From NCBI RefSeq assembly GCF_949628265.1, contig NC_088788.1, positions 17,484,001 to 17,548,000 on the forward strand: DNA of 64,000 nt. Reading direction: 5' to 3'. The number at the start of each line of letters is the position of its first letter. The first letter of the stretch is position 1. Under the pieces are notes generated by a model. The model was not told the origin of the DNA, searched no databases, and saw only the letters and a list, made by a program, of their open reading frames with translations. Positions 39,412-51,888 of this stretch are shown here, in pieces. The DNA is from Cloeon dipterum (taxonomy: Eukaryota > Arthropoda > Insecta > Ephemeroptera > Baetidae). A program made the position numbers and the translations under genes.

Positions 39412-40436
39412 TCTATATGTATACTTTTCAACTTATTTTGATTTCCCCTGACGAGCTAAAAGGTATTTAGGGGACGGGGGATCACTTCCAACCTTTTTTA
39501 TCGCTCCTTCAACCCTTTTTTAACTAAAGTGAATTAATTAATTTTCCTTTTGCGCTTTCAGACCAATTTCACTAAATCTTTTGTTAGACATAGAAGAGTA
39601 GAAGAAAAGTATACAGTTTTCGGCGAATTATGGTTATTAATAGATCTAATTACAACGTACTATTTAATGGCGTTAATGGAAAAGTTAACAACAAACAATA
39701 GCAAAAATGAAATTGATGTTAGGGAAAAAGAGATTTTTTCGATAGCATGATAAATGGAAAACACTTATTAGGCTGGGTTTCTCTGCTTTTTTATATCGTT
39801 CATATAGAAAATGCATAAAAAAGGCCTGTTTAAATGCGACATCCATTTAGAAAAGCTAATTTAGGTATCTTCTATTTCGGGAAAGCTGTGTATTATTATG
39901 AAAATCGCTCATCGAAGCGGGGCATGGAGATTGAATCACGTGCGCCGCCGGTTCAAAGCTGTGAGAGGCCGCGGCCACTCTCGCGCAGGCACCAACTCAA
40001 TTTGGAAAAACAGCGATTGTGAAACCGAGATTTATTTTAGTGCTCTTTTTCAGTCAATCAACCCAAATAATAACGAATGTTTTTTTAGCTATGTAGTGCT
40101 CTGGGAAAATAAATGAATCCGTTTAATTGCTTTTAGAGTGGAGTTAATTTTCGCGTTTTGCTTTCTCACGCAAAATTATTTATGTCCCAATCAAAGAGTA
40201 TAATTATTTTTTGGCACTTGCAGGCTAACAAATCAGAAAATACCATTCTTATATTGAAATATTTAAACCAGATCACAATTTGGCCAATATTATATATATG
40301 TCATCTTTTGACTGATATAAAGGAACAAGGTCCCTGCTTCCCTGCTTTTCTTTTCTGGGTAAATCTTGGTTGACTCCAAAACAATAAATATTTACATCAA
40401 ACATGGGATGAAAGATGATGTGTTTTTAATTCTAGT

Positions 40437-40605
40437 CTGGGGCTACTCCGGCTCTGTCCTCCTGGACAGGGGTTTCGTAAGCTGTTTGCCACAATTGTTG
40501 CCTTTTCTCACATCTTTTATAAATTTTATTGACTATAGCTATGGCATAGCTATGCTATAGCATGAATGTATTGACTAGCTGTGAGAATAAACAATAATAA
40601 AAAAG
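40437..40605 (+). repeat. Dispersed repeat with 3' tail like a non-LTR element end
   Basis: Shares with 48651-48805 the words CCGGCTCTG, CTGTTTGCCA / ATGTTTGCCA, TGCCTTTTCTCAC and the end GTGAGAATAAACAA followed by AAT-rich simple repeats. A fixed 3' end plus an A/T simple tail is typical of 5'-truncated LINE or SINE copies. No reverse-transcriptase coding sequence is nearby, so the class is an inference. Confidence 0.5.
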
Positions 40606-41696
40606 CCCAAAAGCGACTAAAGGTGGGAGAAAAAAAATATCAAACTGGGATCTGATTTTCCGATCTCATGGTGAGAATAATTTTGTTTAGCTCAAGAAAA
40701 TCCTTTGGTATAATTTCATGAAGTTTTAATTTTGATAATATATCTCTGCCTATATATTTTATAAAAATGTATTCCCCTTAAAGTAAACAAAGTAAAAATA
40801 AACCAGCCTTTGCTACTATTATTAAATTTGTTATTTGTAGCAGGAAAACAAACCGTCATTTTTAATAACAATCATTATTAAAATGGAGTAAATAAATATA
40901 TCTGCCTTGGACAGTTATTTTTAGGCGGAGAAAAAATGAACCAGTTTTAGAAGAAAGTAGAAAAATAAATTGGGTTATGCGCGAATATCAGGAGACAGGT
41001 GCCTCGTTGCGATCCACGTGCGTGGTAAAGACCGTGATGAAACGCGCACATCTTTTGTTTTTTGTAAGTGACAAGACGGCGTCTTTCTGCACAGAATGGG
41101 AGCTGTCAACCGCTTTATACACTTTTCTTTCCTTGGCCGACCGTACAAAAAATGAGGCAGATCAGACCCCACCGAGGGTGCGAGGAACACGCGCTCACAC
41201 ACGCGCGCCCCACATCAAAAACATCGACGATATCAGCGTCGCAAATTTCCCGGCTCCTTTCTTCCTCGTTCCCTCAATCTTTTCATGACATAAACCCCCT
41301 GTGAAACGGACTAAATTTCCTTTTATATACACTCACGACGATTATTGTCTGCGAGGAGGAAAAAGAAATATTCAAAAGGACTATTTTATCGTTTGTTTCC
41401 TTTCCTAAAAAAGAGTATTCAGCCATGGATGTTCAGACATAACGATATTTATCCCGCATAGCTTTGATTGGATACTTATTTGAAAAGGATAAGCCATATA
41501 TAACCTTTTCAAAAAAACAGTCGCCTAAATTTCGAACCACTCTCATCATATTAAAAAAAATGTAGGAATTATTTATACCGTATTTGCGTTTCCAGTCCTC
41601 ACTCGAGCTGGGGTGAAATTTCACTTTGGAAAAGCTCAATAATTAAAAAAATAATATGACAACTATATACAGAACCTCTATGCTCAGCACTTCCCA

Positions 41697-41775
41697 TGAT
41701 CTCACCGAGTCCCAATAACACCGCCCAGCAGATAACATATGGGTCCGAGTGGCCGCAGAGGAGCTTTTGGGCCCA
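41697..41775 (+). repeat. Short dispersed repeat, copy 1 (with 54310-54385)
   Basis: The two copies share TCCCAAT-ACACCGC, GCAGATAA-AT, then CCGAGTGGCC, CAGAG, AGCTT and GGGCCCAA, at about 80 percent identity by eye over 75 bases. The family is not recognised. Confidence 0.6.
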
Positions 41776-44700
41776 AAATGTGGCCATTTTTTCGCCTCTC
41801 CACACCGAGGTGTTTTTATTGAAACGCCAGACATGAAATTTGTCCCTTAAGCCACTGGAAAAGTTCGAAAACCAGGAAGTGGTGAGCCGGCCACTCAGCC
41901 CGTTGAGCCACTTGAGCATTTCGACAATTCGAGCCACTAAACCAACCATCTTTAGCCATCTCTGACATTAGGCAGCTGCAGTATTATTAGATCCCCTAAC
42001 CTGCTCAAATTTCTCCAATATTGACATGTTAAAGCGTCACAAGCTTAGATAAATATATAATCATATAGCTGTAGCAGCCAAGAATGCAACACACATCAAA
42101 GTGATTGAGTACGTCAGTGCATGTAAGAGATGAGAAATTGTACAACATTATGTGCACACGGAGGAAAATAATGCGGCTGTTTGGAATTCATTTGAACTGG
42201 CAACTAATTTTGCACTCGTGTTTGCAATTATGCTATGGAGTTAAGCCATCACAGTTCAAGGTGAACATACTCCATACTGAAAGTAAAACATATATATAAA
42301 TAACCAATTAGTTTTTGTGCATAACTTTTGTACTATATTTGTATTATGACTAGATGAGAATAAACAAGTATTATTTACATTCGTGTGCTAAACAAAATGA
42401 GCCGATGTCGGCGTTGCATTCAAAACTCAATTTTTATATTTATTTTTCAGATGATAAGCTCATTGGGAGTGAGAGGAAGGATACTCCACGTGCCCGAGAG
42501 CGTATTTTGGACAGTCTGGTGGAAAAGTCTGTAATTCAATCCGCAGAACAATGCGCGACTCCTCGTCCAGTGACGTCATTGATTCTCCAAGCGCGTGCAC
42601 ACACCTCGAGCTACACTCATCTCTGGCCGCCAATTAATGACTCCACAAAGCCAGGTGCTATTTTAGACTAGCATTTTTTACACCAAGCCACAACACGATC
42701 GACACCGCTGGACATACGACAAGATGAGAAATAAAAAAACTACGTTGTATTTTGCTTCGGCCACATTCAATTCCATTTTGGTAGGTAGTCGAACAAAGAG
42801 CCCATTCATCGTGTTAATTTACTCCTTTATTTCAACACTTTGAGCTTGCAGAAATTTTAATTAACGTCTAAGAATGATTATAAGGGAAATAAAGAGGCAC
42901 GTGCATGGCATCGAAAATGTACACGCAGCTTAAAGGGCTCTCGGCTCTAGGTTTGTTTCGTCGCGGTTTTCGGAAAGAAAACGAGCAAATAAAGTCTCGT
43001 TCCTTTCAAAACCAGACAACTTGAAATTTTCACCCAAATTTTACTAAAACACAAAATGAAAGTAGGCGAGATATCAAAAAGGTCAAAAATTTGATTTCAG
43101 TTAAATTTATGTGGTAAGAAAGTCAAAATCAAAGCTTAAAACTATTAAACGAAAGAACAGAAGAGACGAGTGGCGGAAAATGGGCACTAAAATTATTTGA
43201 AGTAGCTAGATGTATTATTTTTTTTAAATAATAATAAATACTATTTTTTTGGATAAAAAGATTTGATGTTGAAACATCACTGAAGCACAATATGAAATTG
43301 TTCATTAATCCAAAAAATGCAAGTAATGCAAACTTGGGTGAAAATCATAAATCGCGTGATTTAACCTTTTGAAGTGATGAAATCACGTTTTTAAATTTGA
43401 GTGAATTTAGAACTAGAGCCATTATTTGTGACTTTCCAACCCGGGGGGAGGCAGTTTCCTTGATTTTATATCTTCAAAAAACTGTTGCTGACCAAATTGA
43501 TTTTTTTATCTCTTTATGGAGCAACGTCGATCAAAAAATGAGACTTTCCGTTAGTCAACATAAACCACGATTTTTAGAAGGTATAACAAGAGTGCTCCTC
43601 TATGAAAGGCATACGAAGTCTGGAGCTGAAATTTATAGTGTTGTCTCCATTTTTTGAGGCTCTTTGGAAAGCATAAAAAATACTAATAATTCAAAACAAA
43701 CAAATATTTTCAAGTCGTGTTTAAAACTATATTTGGGTGTCAATAACTATTGCAAATTTTCCCGGGAATTGCATCAACGTAACCACGTTGGAGGAAGTCG
43801 ATTAAAAATACTTACACACTAAATGCGGAAGCAGCGAGCGAACGCATGCATGCAACGTGCTTCATAGTTGATCGTGCACAATGCGTATATGCAGCACGTT
43901 TACATGTGCAGATACAGAATGAACTCGAAGTTAACACAATATGTAATATAATATACCTTGCTGGTGATGCATTCCCAAAACTGCGTAATTGGACTTCCTG
44001 ATTTATAAATAGATCTCATTCATGTGCATATATACACAATATACTTTGGATATTATATATATATCCCCGAGCTTTTTTGACAAAATTGAGGATTTTTGAA
44101 ATTTTTAGGACATTTTGGAAATTTTTAACTTTTTGAAAATAGCGTAACTTTTCGAAAAATGCTCGGGTTTTTAAAAACCAGACATTTTTGGAATCAGCAC
44201 TTCATGACGAGTCCAAAAATGTGCAACTTGACAATTATCGGACACTTTCGAATTTTTTCGGTTTTTACAGGTGGACACTTGGGAAATTGCGCGCAGTACG
44301 AAAACGGCTTGCACGAATGTTTTTATTTTTTCACGAGAAGTTAATTAAGACCTCTGCTAAATTTCGGCTATCTTGAAAAAGTTTTCTCGATATTTTTCCT
44401 TTTCCCATAAAGTTAAGAGATTTTTTACAGGAATTTTCCGGAAAATCCGAGGGTGGAGGAAATTTTTTTCCACGTTAGGAAGATTGCAAATTTTATCAGC
44501 TCTCGGAATCTGTGCTTATTTTTGCTCTTTGACTCATAGGTGCCGAGCTGCAAGGCCAAACACGGACCCCTTATGAAAATGGACAATTTTGGTCTTATTT
44601 TCAAAAACCAAAATTTTTCCTGCTTAGAACTTTATTTTGTGCCCACAAACCGAATTTCATGTTTTTTTTTGTCGAGATTTATGACGTTAGACCGCCTCAG

Positions 44701-46971
44701 AAATGCGGTTCCCGGAGGGCAACAAAATGTTCGGATTTTGGTTTTTGCGGAAAATTTCCCCCCAGAAACATGTGCGGCACGAAACTTTTTGCAGACTTTG
44801 ATTTTGACCGTCATCCCCTGTAAGCCAAGCTTCCAACCCACCAAAACAACCCCCTCCGGCCTCCGGAACAAAAAACGGACCTCAAAATCGGAATCAGCGC
44901 AAAATTTTGGTCTTAAAAACACTTTTGCACGCTGAATTTTCGAAACTTTTTTTCAAAGTGGTTTAACATGGGGGATTCCCATTAGAAACTTTTTTCAAAG
45001 TTGAATTTTGGGGCGCTCAACAATACGAGTACAATAACGGCGAATCATAAATCACTTCTAAATAAACTTTATAAGACTGTTCTTATGGTAAATTGTCTTA
45101 TTTTATCAAAAACTATTGAATGGTAGCGAAAACACACGACAATTTTTGGTTTAAAAGATGCGCTCCCTATGGAGGCTGCTACACAATATCGTATAGCTAC
45201 GCACACCCTTTGGTCCAGATCTCCGTATTTTTCTCAAATTACTTTAAGACAAGATAAGGAGCGTTTCTCTGCGGGAAGCTGTCAGCCGCTACTATCTCGT
45301 TAGGCGCTTTTCAAGCTGCGTGAGTGTCTACTCCGCCAAATTTGCGAAAAAGAAATCTTGGCCAGTCTGCCGCCCCAAATCTTTCTTAACCTGCTCTACT
45401 TACTTACCCTTCTCAGTTTCGCGGAAACCCAAACAAGCCGTCTTTTGTGCAAATCGAGCCTCCGCGTGTTCTCTGTCCTTGAAAATTTGTATTTGAAAAA
45501 TCTCAGCGTTCACAGCGCACGAAACGCGCACTCACATTGGCCTATTGTTCCAGCGGCTGAACTGACCTTGGGGTTTGAAGGAAAGAATTGAACAAAGGTG
45601 TCCTCACTGCACAAACACACCTGTCATTCGCAGCGGGGCACAAACAAAAAGACCCAGCGGTCGCACCTGACTCGCTGACCTGTGCACGGAACTGGTCCAA
45701 ACACTATTCGCTCGTATGATTCGCTTTCAGCTTGTCTGTTGGAACGCGTGTGTGGGTTTAGAGGGCATATCCCAATTGAAAATGTATGTGGATGTGCGCT
45801 TTGTGTCCGTGTACATAAAATACATACAGTACATGCTGGTTTTTGTTCAGAGAGAATAGTAATGCGTAGAACTTCAATGTCAAACCACTCGTCAATTGGA
45901 AAACAAAAAACTGAGAGAATATCGACATCTTTTTCAACTGATTGTGAAGCAAATGAATCGTGCGTGTGTCAGGCCGCCCTTGAGCCCACTTATATGAAGG
46001 TCCTCTGTAGCCTATGCGTCGCAGTGTGAAACCCATTCAAGAGGGCTCTAATTCCTGGATTGACTTTATATTATTGCAAGCAACAAAATCCCGTTTTTAA
46101 TCATTTTCTTAAAATTTCCATGACGCTTCCACGCGTTTTTGTTTCTGACAGATACTACAAGACTGATTGATTTTAATTCAGTAAAAGCACTGTATATATA
46201 GAGATGAATAGCAAATAATTTGCTCCAACCTTTAAATTCCATGACCAACTATCTCGTGATTTAAAAGAGCTCAGAAACAAAATTAAGAGAAAAACGAATT
46301 AAAAACAAAATAAATATAAATATTTCTCTCCTTGGATTTACCTTCTTTTTGTTATGTGTTAGCTGCGATTGGCTGGGCAAGCTCCAGCCGAGCTTAAAAT
46401 GGCTGGACTTTAATTTTTAAACAAATCTTCTTGTCTGTGAGGGAAATTCTGCTTTCGTCAAATTACTCCCGATTTTTTTAGAATCAATTACTAAGCCTAT
46501 TTTCTTGGAGATTCCTTGGATGAATGTTTGCAAAAGAAGGAAAAAATAATGCTATTCAAATGAATCGATGTCCTTCTGCAGAGGGGAATCCAAAGCATAC
46601 TTTTTCCTTGAAATTGCACCACAGGCAGATGGGAAACTGTGGTCCCAAAGATTTTCAAAATTGTCCCGTAAAACTAGTAAAAACGAAAATTTCTACGTTT
46701 TCCAGTAAAGACTGATTCCTAATGTAAACTAAGATAAGTTTTTTGACCTGAAACCAATTTTGACAATCGAGACCCGTGACATTTTATTTCGTAAAAAATA
46801 AGAGCAAAAAATTAAAAACTAATGAGCATGGAGCTTCAATCATTGTCACAAAAACACATCCCTTTCACAAATTTCCGAGAGTTGATGAATTAATAGAGAG
46901 ATGTATAGGAGCGCCACGTGTAAGGCTGGCGGTATGAGATGGTGGTTGTTGGTGTGGGCGCCGCACGAGTA

Positions 46972-47076
46972 GCAATTTCACGTGCATATTGTGGCCTGTT
47001 AGGGTGCTGCGGCTTTGTTATCCAAGCACCAAAGATAATTTGTACCGATGTATATACATATGCATGTATTTACAGT
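46972..47076 (+). repeat. 105-base direct repeat in the foldback loop, copy 1
   Basis: This runs from GCAATTTCACGTGC through GTGGCCTGTTAGGGTGC to ATGCATGTATTTACAGT. It matches 47733-47837 base for base in length, with only a few substitutions. The first 20 or so bases also belong to the end of the left inner arm. Confidence 0.85.
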
Positions 47077-47559
47077 TTTCTTTTCAAAGCGAAAACATAA
47101 TATGATTCATGCGAAGGATGTCGGTATTATATGTGATCGATGGCAATGTGACTGCGAATCACATGCCGCGCACGCCAGCAGTAATTAAAACCAAACGCAA
47201 CCGCCCCCTCACCTAATTAGCACTGCAGTTTGACGCCAAGATTGGCACGTGCTTGCCACATTTTGCTCATTAATCTAGATTCAAAGTGATTTTATTGCGG
47301 ATCAGCAGCTATACGATCTCAAATGTCAGACCTAATTAAATTGATTGGGAAATTTATTTCAATGTCTGTTTTAGTAGTTTTCATGCTAGTGAGGCCTTGA
47401 TTGTTTATCTAAGCCAGTGTGTGATGGGTACCACATCGCTAGATAAGAGATCTTGTTTCAATTTTGGAATATTAATTTTGCGGCTTTGAAATTTTACATT
47501 TCTAAATTCAAGTGAAGAAAATAATAATCACTAAAAATTGTGGACTCAGGGCAGAAAAA

Positions 47560-47710
47560 AGATAATATATATAGTTGTTTTGACTGTTGTACACTTTTGA
47601 TTATAATAAAAAGCCTTCATTTATTCTTTCATGGCCACGATAAAGTGCATTTAAAGAATTCTTGAAAGAACAGTTCCTCAAGAAACATTGAATCAACGTC
47701 TCATCTCTCT
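47560..47710 (+). repeat. Inverted repeat partner of 49830-49975
   Basis: About 140 bases inside the foldback loop recur as the reverse complement at 49830-49975, outside the element. Shared words include GACTGTTGTACACTTTTG and CATGGCCACGATAAAGTGC. The pair shows that material from the loop is also present next to the element. Confidence 0.8.
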
Positions 47711-47732
47711 TCCAAAGCACACTTTTTCCTTG

Positions 47733-47837
47733 GCAATTTCTCGTGCTTATTGTGGCCTGTTAGGGTGCTGCGGCTTTTTTATCCAAGCACCAAAGATAAT
47801 TTGTACCGATGTATATACATATGCATGTATTTACAGT
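47733..47837 (+). repeat. 105-base direct repeat in the foldback loop, copy 2
   Basis: Same orientation and length as 46972-47076, with a few substitutions. It lies just before the right inner arm, so the loop itself looks rearranged or internally duplicated. Confidence 0.85.
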
Positions 47838-48650
47838 AAGCACACAGTATTCACAATAAGCACGTGAAATTGCTACTCGTGCGGCGGCCACACCAACAAC
47901 CACCATCTCATACCGCCAGCCTTACACGTGGCGATCCTACACCTCTCTATTAATTCATCAACTCTCGGAAATTTGTGAAAGGGATGTGTTTTTGTGACAG
48001 TGATTGAAGCTCCATGCTCATTAGTTGTTAATTTTTTGCTCTTATTTTTTACGAAATAAAATATCACGGGTCTCGGTTGTCAAAATTGGTTTCAGGTCAA
48101 AAAACTTATCTTAGTTTACATTAGGAATCAGTCTTTACTGGAAAACGTAAAAATTTTCGTTTTTACTAGTTTTACGGGACAATTTTGAAAAACTTTGAGA
48201 CGACAGTTTCCCATCTGCCTGTGGTGCAATTTCAAGGAAAAAAATTGTGCTTTGGATTCCTCTCTGCAGAAGGACATCGATTCATTTGAATAGCATTATT
48301 TTTTCCTTCTTTTGCAAACATTCATCCAAGGAATCTCCAAGAAAATAGGCTTAGTGATTGATTCTAAAAAAAATCGGGAGTAATTTGACGAAAGTAGAAT
48401 TTCCCTCACAGACAAGAAGATTTGTTTAAAAATTAAAGTCCAACTATTTTAAACTGCCCAGCTAATCGCAGCTGCAACAGCCACCAGCGCGCACCGAACT
48501 CGGCCAGTGTGCGTTTGATTTTCGATTAATCGCTTTTTGGAATGCTGCACCACCTGCATTGAAAGACTGTTCAGCGGCACAGTTTCCTTCCAAGTGTAAG
48601 GCGTATGTGAGTGCGTGTTTCTAATGCAGCTTTAATTCCCCTCCTTTCAA

Positions 48651-48805
48651 GACCCATTCCGGCTCTGCCCTCATTGGTAGAGTTTTAGCGAGATGTTTGC
48701 CAGGAATGGTGCCTTTTCTCACCGTGCTTTATATTTTTAGTTTTTGACAAATTGTTTTTTAACATGTATCTATATATCTTTTGGTGAGAATAAACAAGCA
48801 ATAAT
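48651..48805 (+). repeat. Dispersed repeat copy inside the foldback element
   Basis: Second copy of the family at 40437-40605, sharing CCGGCTCTG, TGTTTGCCA, GTGCCTTTTCTCAC and the GTGAGAATAAACAAGC end followed by (AAT)n. It sits in the right spacer and has no counterpart in the left one, so it was probably inserted after the palindrome formed. Confidence 0.5.
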
Positions 48806-49325
48806 AATAATAACGCTGAGATTTTTCAAATACAAATTTTCAAGGACAGAGAACACGCGGAGGCTCGATTTGCACAAAAGACGGCTCGTTTGGGTTTCCG
48901 CGAAACTGAGAAGGGTAAGTAAGTAGAGCAGGTTAAGAAAGATTTGGGGCGGCAGACTGGCCAAGATTTCTTTTTCGCAAATTTGGCGGAGTAGACGCAC
49001 TCACACAGCTTAAAAAGCGCCTAACGAGATAGTAGCGGCTGACAGCTTCCCGCAGAGAAACGCTCCTTATCTTGTCTTAAAGTAATTTGAGAAAAATACG
49101 GAGATCTGGACCAAAGGGTGTGCGTAGCTATACGATATTGTGTAGCAGCCTCCATAGGGAGCGCATCTTTTAAACCAAAAATTGTCGTGTGTTTTCGCTA
49201 CCATTCAATAGTTTTTGATAAAATAAGACAATTTACCATAAGAATAGTCATATAAAGTTTATTTAGAAGTGATTTATGATTCGCTAGATCCACACCTCCG
49301 TTATTGTACTCGTATTGTTAAGCGC

Positions 49326-51806
49326 ATGCTTTGCGTGCACGTTGTAGTGTAACAATGCTGTACACTTTTCCAGCATGCGTGAATTAATTTCACGGGACGA
49401 GTGTCTAGCGTTTCAATTAATAACCACGGTTTGGGTAGGGTGCGGGGAAAGTATCATGAGCTGGTCCTTTTCTGGACTGAGCTTCCTCCAAAGAGGTCCG
49501 TGCGCCATGTTATGCATTCGCATATACTGCATTCGTTTATTGGGACACGGAGTTTTCGCGAGTTGTTTGCTATCAGGAGGTCGTCCATCTCAAAAGAGGT
49601 GGACCGAAAAAAAATCGAGGTCAAAATTTGAAACTTTCAAAAATTTTTGGAAAGTCCTCGAATATCAACAAGGGTTTCATTTTTGTAATCTACATTTTTC
49701 AATGCTACTTTTCATAAAATCAAGGTGTAGTTTCAAATGATCTTTATTCTGCAGTGCTATTTTGCCCTATACATTGCCATATCCAGACAAATAAATTCAA
49801 ATAGGAACATAATTGATAATTGTTATGAAAGAGACATGAGACGTCGATTCAATGTTTCTTGAGGAACTGTTCTTTCAAGAATTCTTTAAATGCACTTTAT
49901 CGTGGCCATGAAAGAATAAATGAATGCTTTTTATTATAATCAAAAGTGTACAACAGTCAAAACAAATATAATATAGATGCCACCGTTCACTGCTCATTTT
50001 TACTTTGGCTGCTTGAGACAGAGTTTAGTTGTTTTTATCCGAGTCGTGGAAATGATAAGTTGATTGGCTTATCACTGCGAATTTGCACTCACGCAGGGTA
50101 AATTTATAAGTTTAAAGATTGTTAAAAATTTATTTGGCCCCAATTAAATTCTGCTTTAAATTTTTCTACATTGACTGTCAACTTTGACGTTAAATTGCTT
50201 AATGATGGGAGTGACAAACACTTAAAATATTGGCTACAAACCGATGGGTAATTTTCAATTTTGGCATGAAATGTTGAATAATCACGTGACCCCCAACAAA
50301 TCCTTTTACGGCGCGAGAACAGCTGAATTGGTTATAAAAATAATAATATGTATTTCAAATGTAAAATTTTTCTATACCACGTATTAAAATAATATCAAAA
50401 TCAAAAACCAAAAAGCATTCAATTTAATTGGACTATCGTTTCTCGTCATCCACTCGCCACTCTGCCCCTTCCAGTTCTCGCCCGATCGTGACGAGTGTGT
50501 TAAGCAGCGGCAGCGGCCACAGCATGACACTTTCGTGTTTCGGCCAAATTTTCGACAGATTTGGACCCAGGCTGATTGTATTCCGATGTAAAAAGGTAAA
50601 GGCTTTCTGAACATAGCATTGGTTTCTCTGAAAATCGTTTTTTGCTCCGCAAAATACAAAATTCTGTCATGAATTTAACTGATTGTGAGTACCATCAGTC
50701 ATTTTACTTTTAACTCGCTTCATTGTGGAAAAGTATGCATCGCACACAAATTTTATTCACATCTCGTGAAAGTGGAATACTTGCTCTTTTTATTATAATA
50801 CCAAATTTTATTTGCGTCCTCGCAGAAAAATCAAAGTTATTGCCAAGGCTCTGGAAGTGACCATTACTCATGTGCAGCCAGATTGCGTGACGTTGCAGTA
50901 ATCAAAACGAAGTATACAAATTTTTGTAATAAAATTTGTCTCTTGAACCTAATATTATTAATTTTTAACTGACTTTTATAGTTTTAGAAAACGTATATTT
51001 GTACTTACTATAAAATTGAACAAAATTGATAATAGATGTACGCTTATTCTTAAACAATTATTTATATATTTTTTATCAATATTAGCGTTAGAGACTAATT
51101 GCTCATTGCAGCAAGGCTGTCTCTCTATTCCTAACAGCTCCAGACGATTTTTTATCTGCTGACACGCTCTCACTCCCAACAAAAAAAAGAACACTCCGCA
51201 TTCGCAGAACATAAAATTGTTCGCTCCGCAGTTTTGTATAATTTCATGTTGTCAATTTTATTTTCCTCTTCATTGTGCTTTTCATTTAATTTTTTCTCAA
51301 GGACTTTTTCAATTTAAGTTAAATAAGCTACATTTCTGCCTATGCCTTGGATTTTTGTTTACTGTAATATCGTAGGAAATAAAGTCAATGTATCATTTGA
51401 AAATAGTGTTTTATTACTTGTTGATATAACATCACAAAGTTGTGCCCAGACATTCACTAATAACTAATAATAGTTTATATGTGCCCAGCACAGTAAAAGA
51501 ATGTGTATTTGAAGATAAGTTTGCAAACGTACAACAATATTTAAAAATTATATCCCACAAACTGACATATTTTACAAAAATCAGTGTGTATTCTATCTAC
51601 GTCGTTTCAATCAACACTCCGCTTTTCGTGGACACAGAGAGATATACAAAATATCCAATACAGAAATCTGATGCGTATGAGATATCTTTGAGAACAGGAT
51701 ATCACTTTCAACATTCAGGCACCATTGATATAAATCACTGCTGAGGCTTGAGGAAAATAGATACAATTAATTACAAGTTGAGAAATTTTGTGGAACCTGA
51801 ATATTT
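49326..51806. other. Gene-free AT-rich region
   Basis: No coding exon is supportable. It contains the inverted partner of loop DNA (49830-49975). Open frames of 60-120 codons have no motif or exon-like borders. Confidence 0.5.
49830..49975 (-). repeat. Inverted repeat partner of 47560-47710
   Basis: This is the reverse complement of part of the foldback loop, differing by scattered substitutions. It lies about 500 bases beyond the right end of the foldback element. Confidence 0.8.
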
Positions 51807-51807
51807 G

Positions 51808-51813
51808 TTTAAT
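51808..51813 (-). terminator. Variant poly(A) signal ATTAAA for the small gene
   Basis: TTTAAT on the + strand reads ATTAAA on the gene strand, about 75 bases after the stop. No AATAAA is nearer. The call rests on position only. Confidence 0.35.
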
Positions 51814-51888
51814 GGACTATTTTCTTCAAGCCTAGCGAGTCACGCTCTTTAGTTATCACAAAAACGGACTAGTGGTCACAAATTTGGT

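Larger units (their letters stand above)
38570..45012. other. Gene-free AT-rich region with repeat remnants
   Basis: No protein exon is supportable. The first 200 bases before the VPS11 start must contain its promoter, but no TATA box is evident. The region holds a perfect hairpin (39371-39411), a segment related to 48651-48805 (40437-40605) and one related to 54310-54385 (41697-41775). Between 44040 and 45000 there is a run rich in TTTT and AAAA with long accidental open frames; these are compositional. Confidence 0.55.
45013..49325. mobile_element. Large nested inverted repeat, probable foldback-type element
   Basis: Two pairs of arms face each other symmetrically. The outer pair is 45013-45510 and 48812-49325; the inner pair is 46361-46993 and 47852-48473. 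Ends begin GCGCTCAACAATACGAG on the left and its near-exact reverse complement on the right. Arms are highly similar with a few indels, including about 15 extra bases in the right outer arm. The spacers between the outer and inner arms differ (about 850 bases left, 340 right), and the right one carries a LINE-tail-like piece (48651-48805). The loop (46994-47851) contains two direct copies of a 105-base block. No transposase frame is visible, and no clear target-site duplication was found. It may be a non-autonomous foldback element or the product of an inverted duplication. Confidence 0.7.

Noticed and set aside
41599-41949. 116-codon open frame on the - strand
   Set aside because: It overlaps a dispersed repeat and has no recognisable protein family.
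44540-44935. 131-codon open frame in a T/A-rich run
   Set aside because: Open frames occur on both strands with no domain or exon borders; likely compositional.
49284-49298. CTAGATCCACAC resembles part of the insect miR-279 sequence
   Set aside because: Only 12 bases match, there is no precursor hairpin, and it lies in an indel of the foldback arm.
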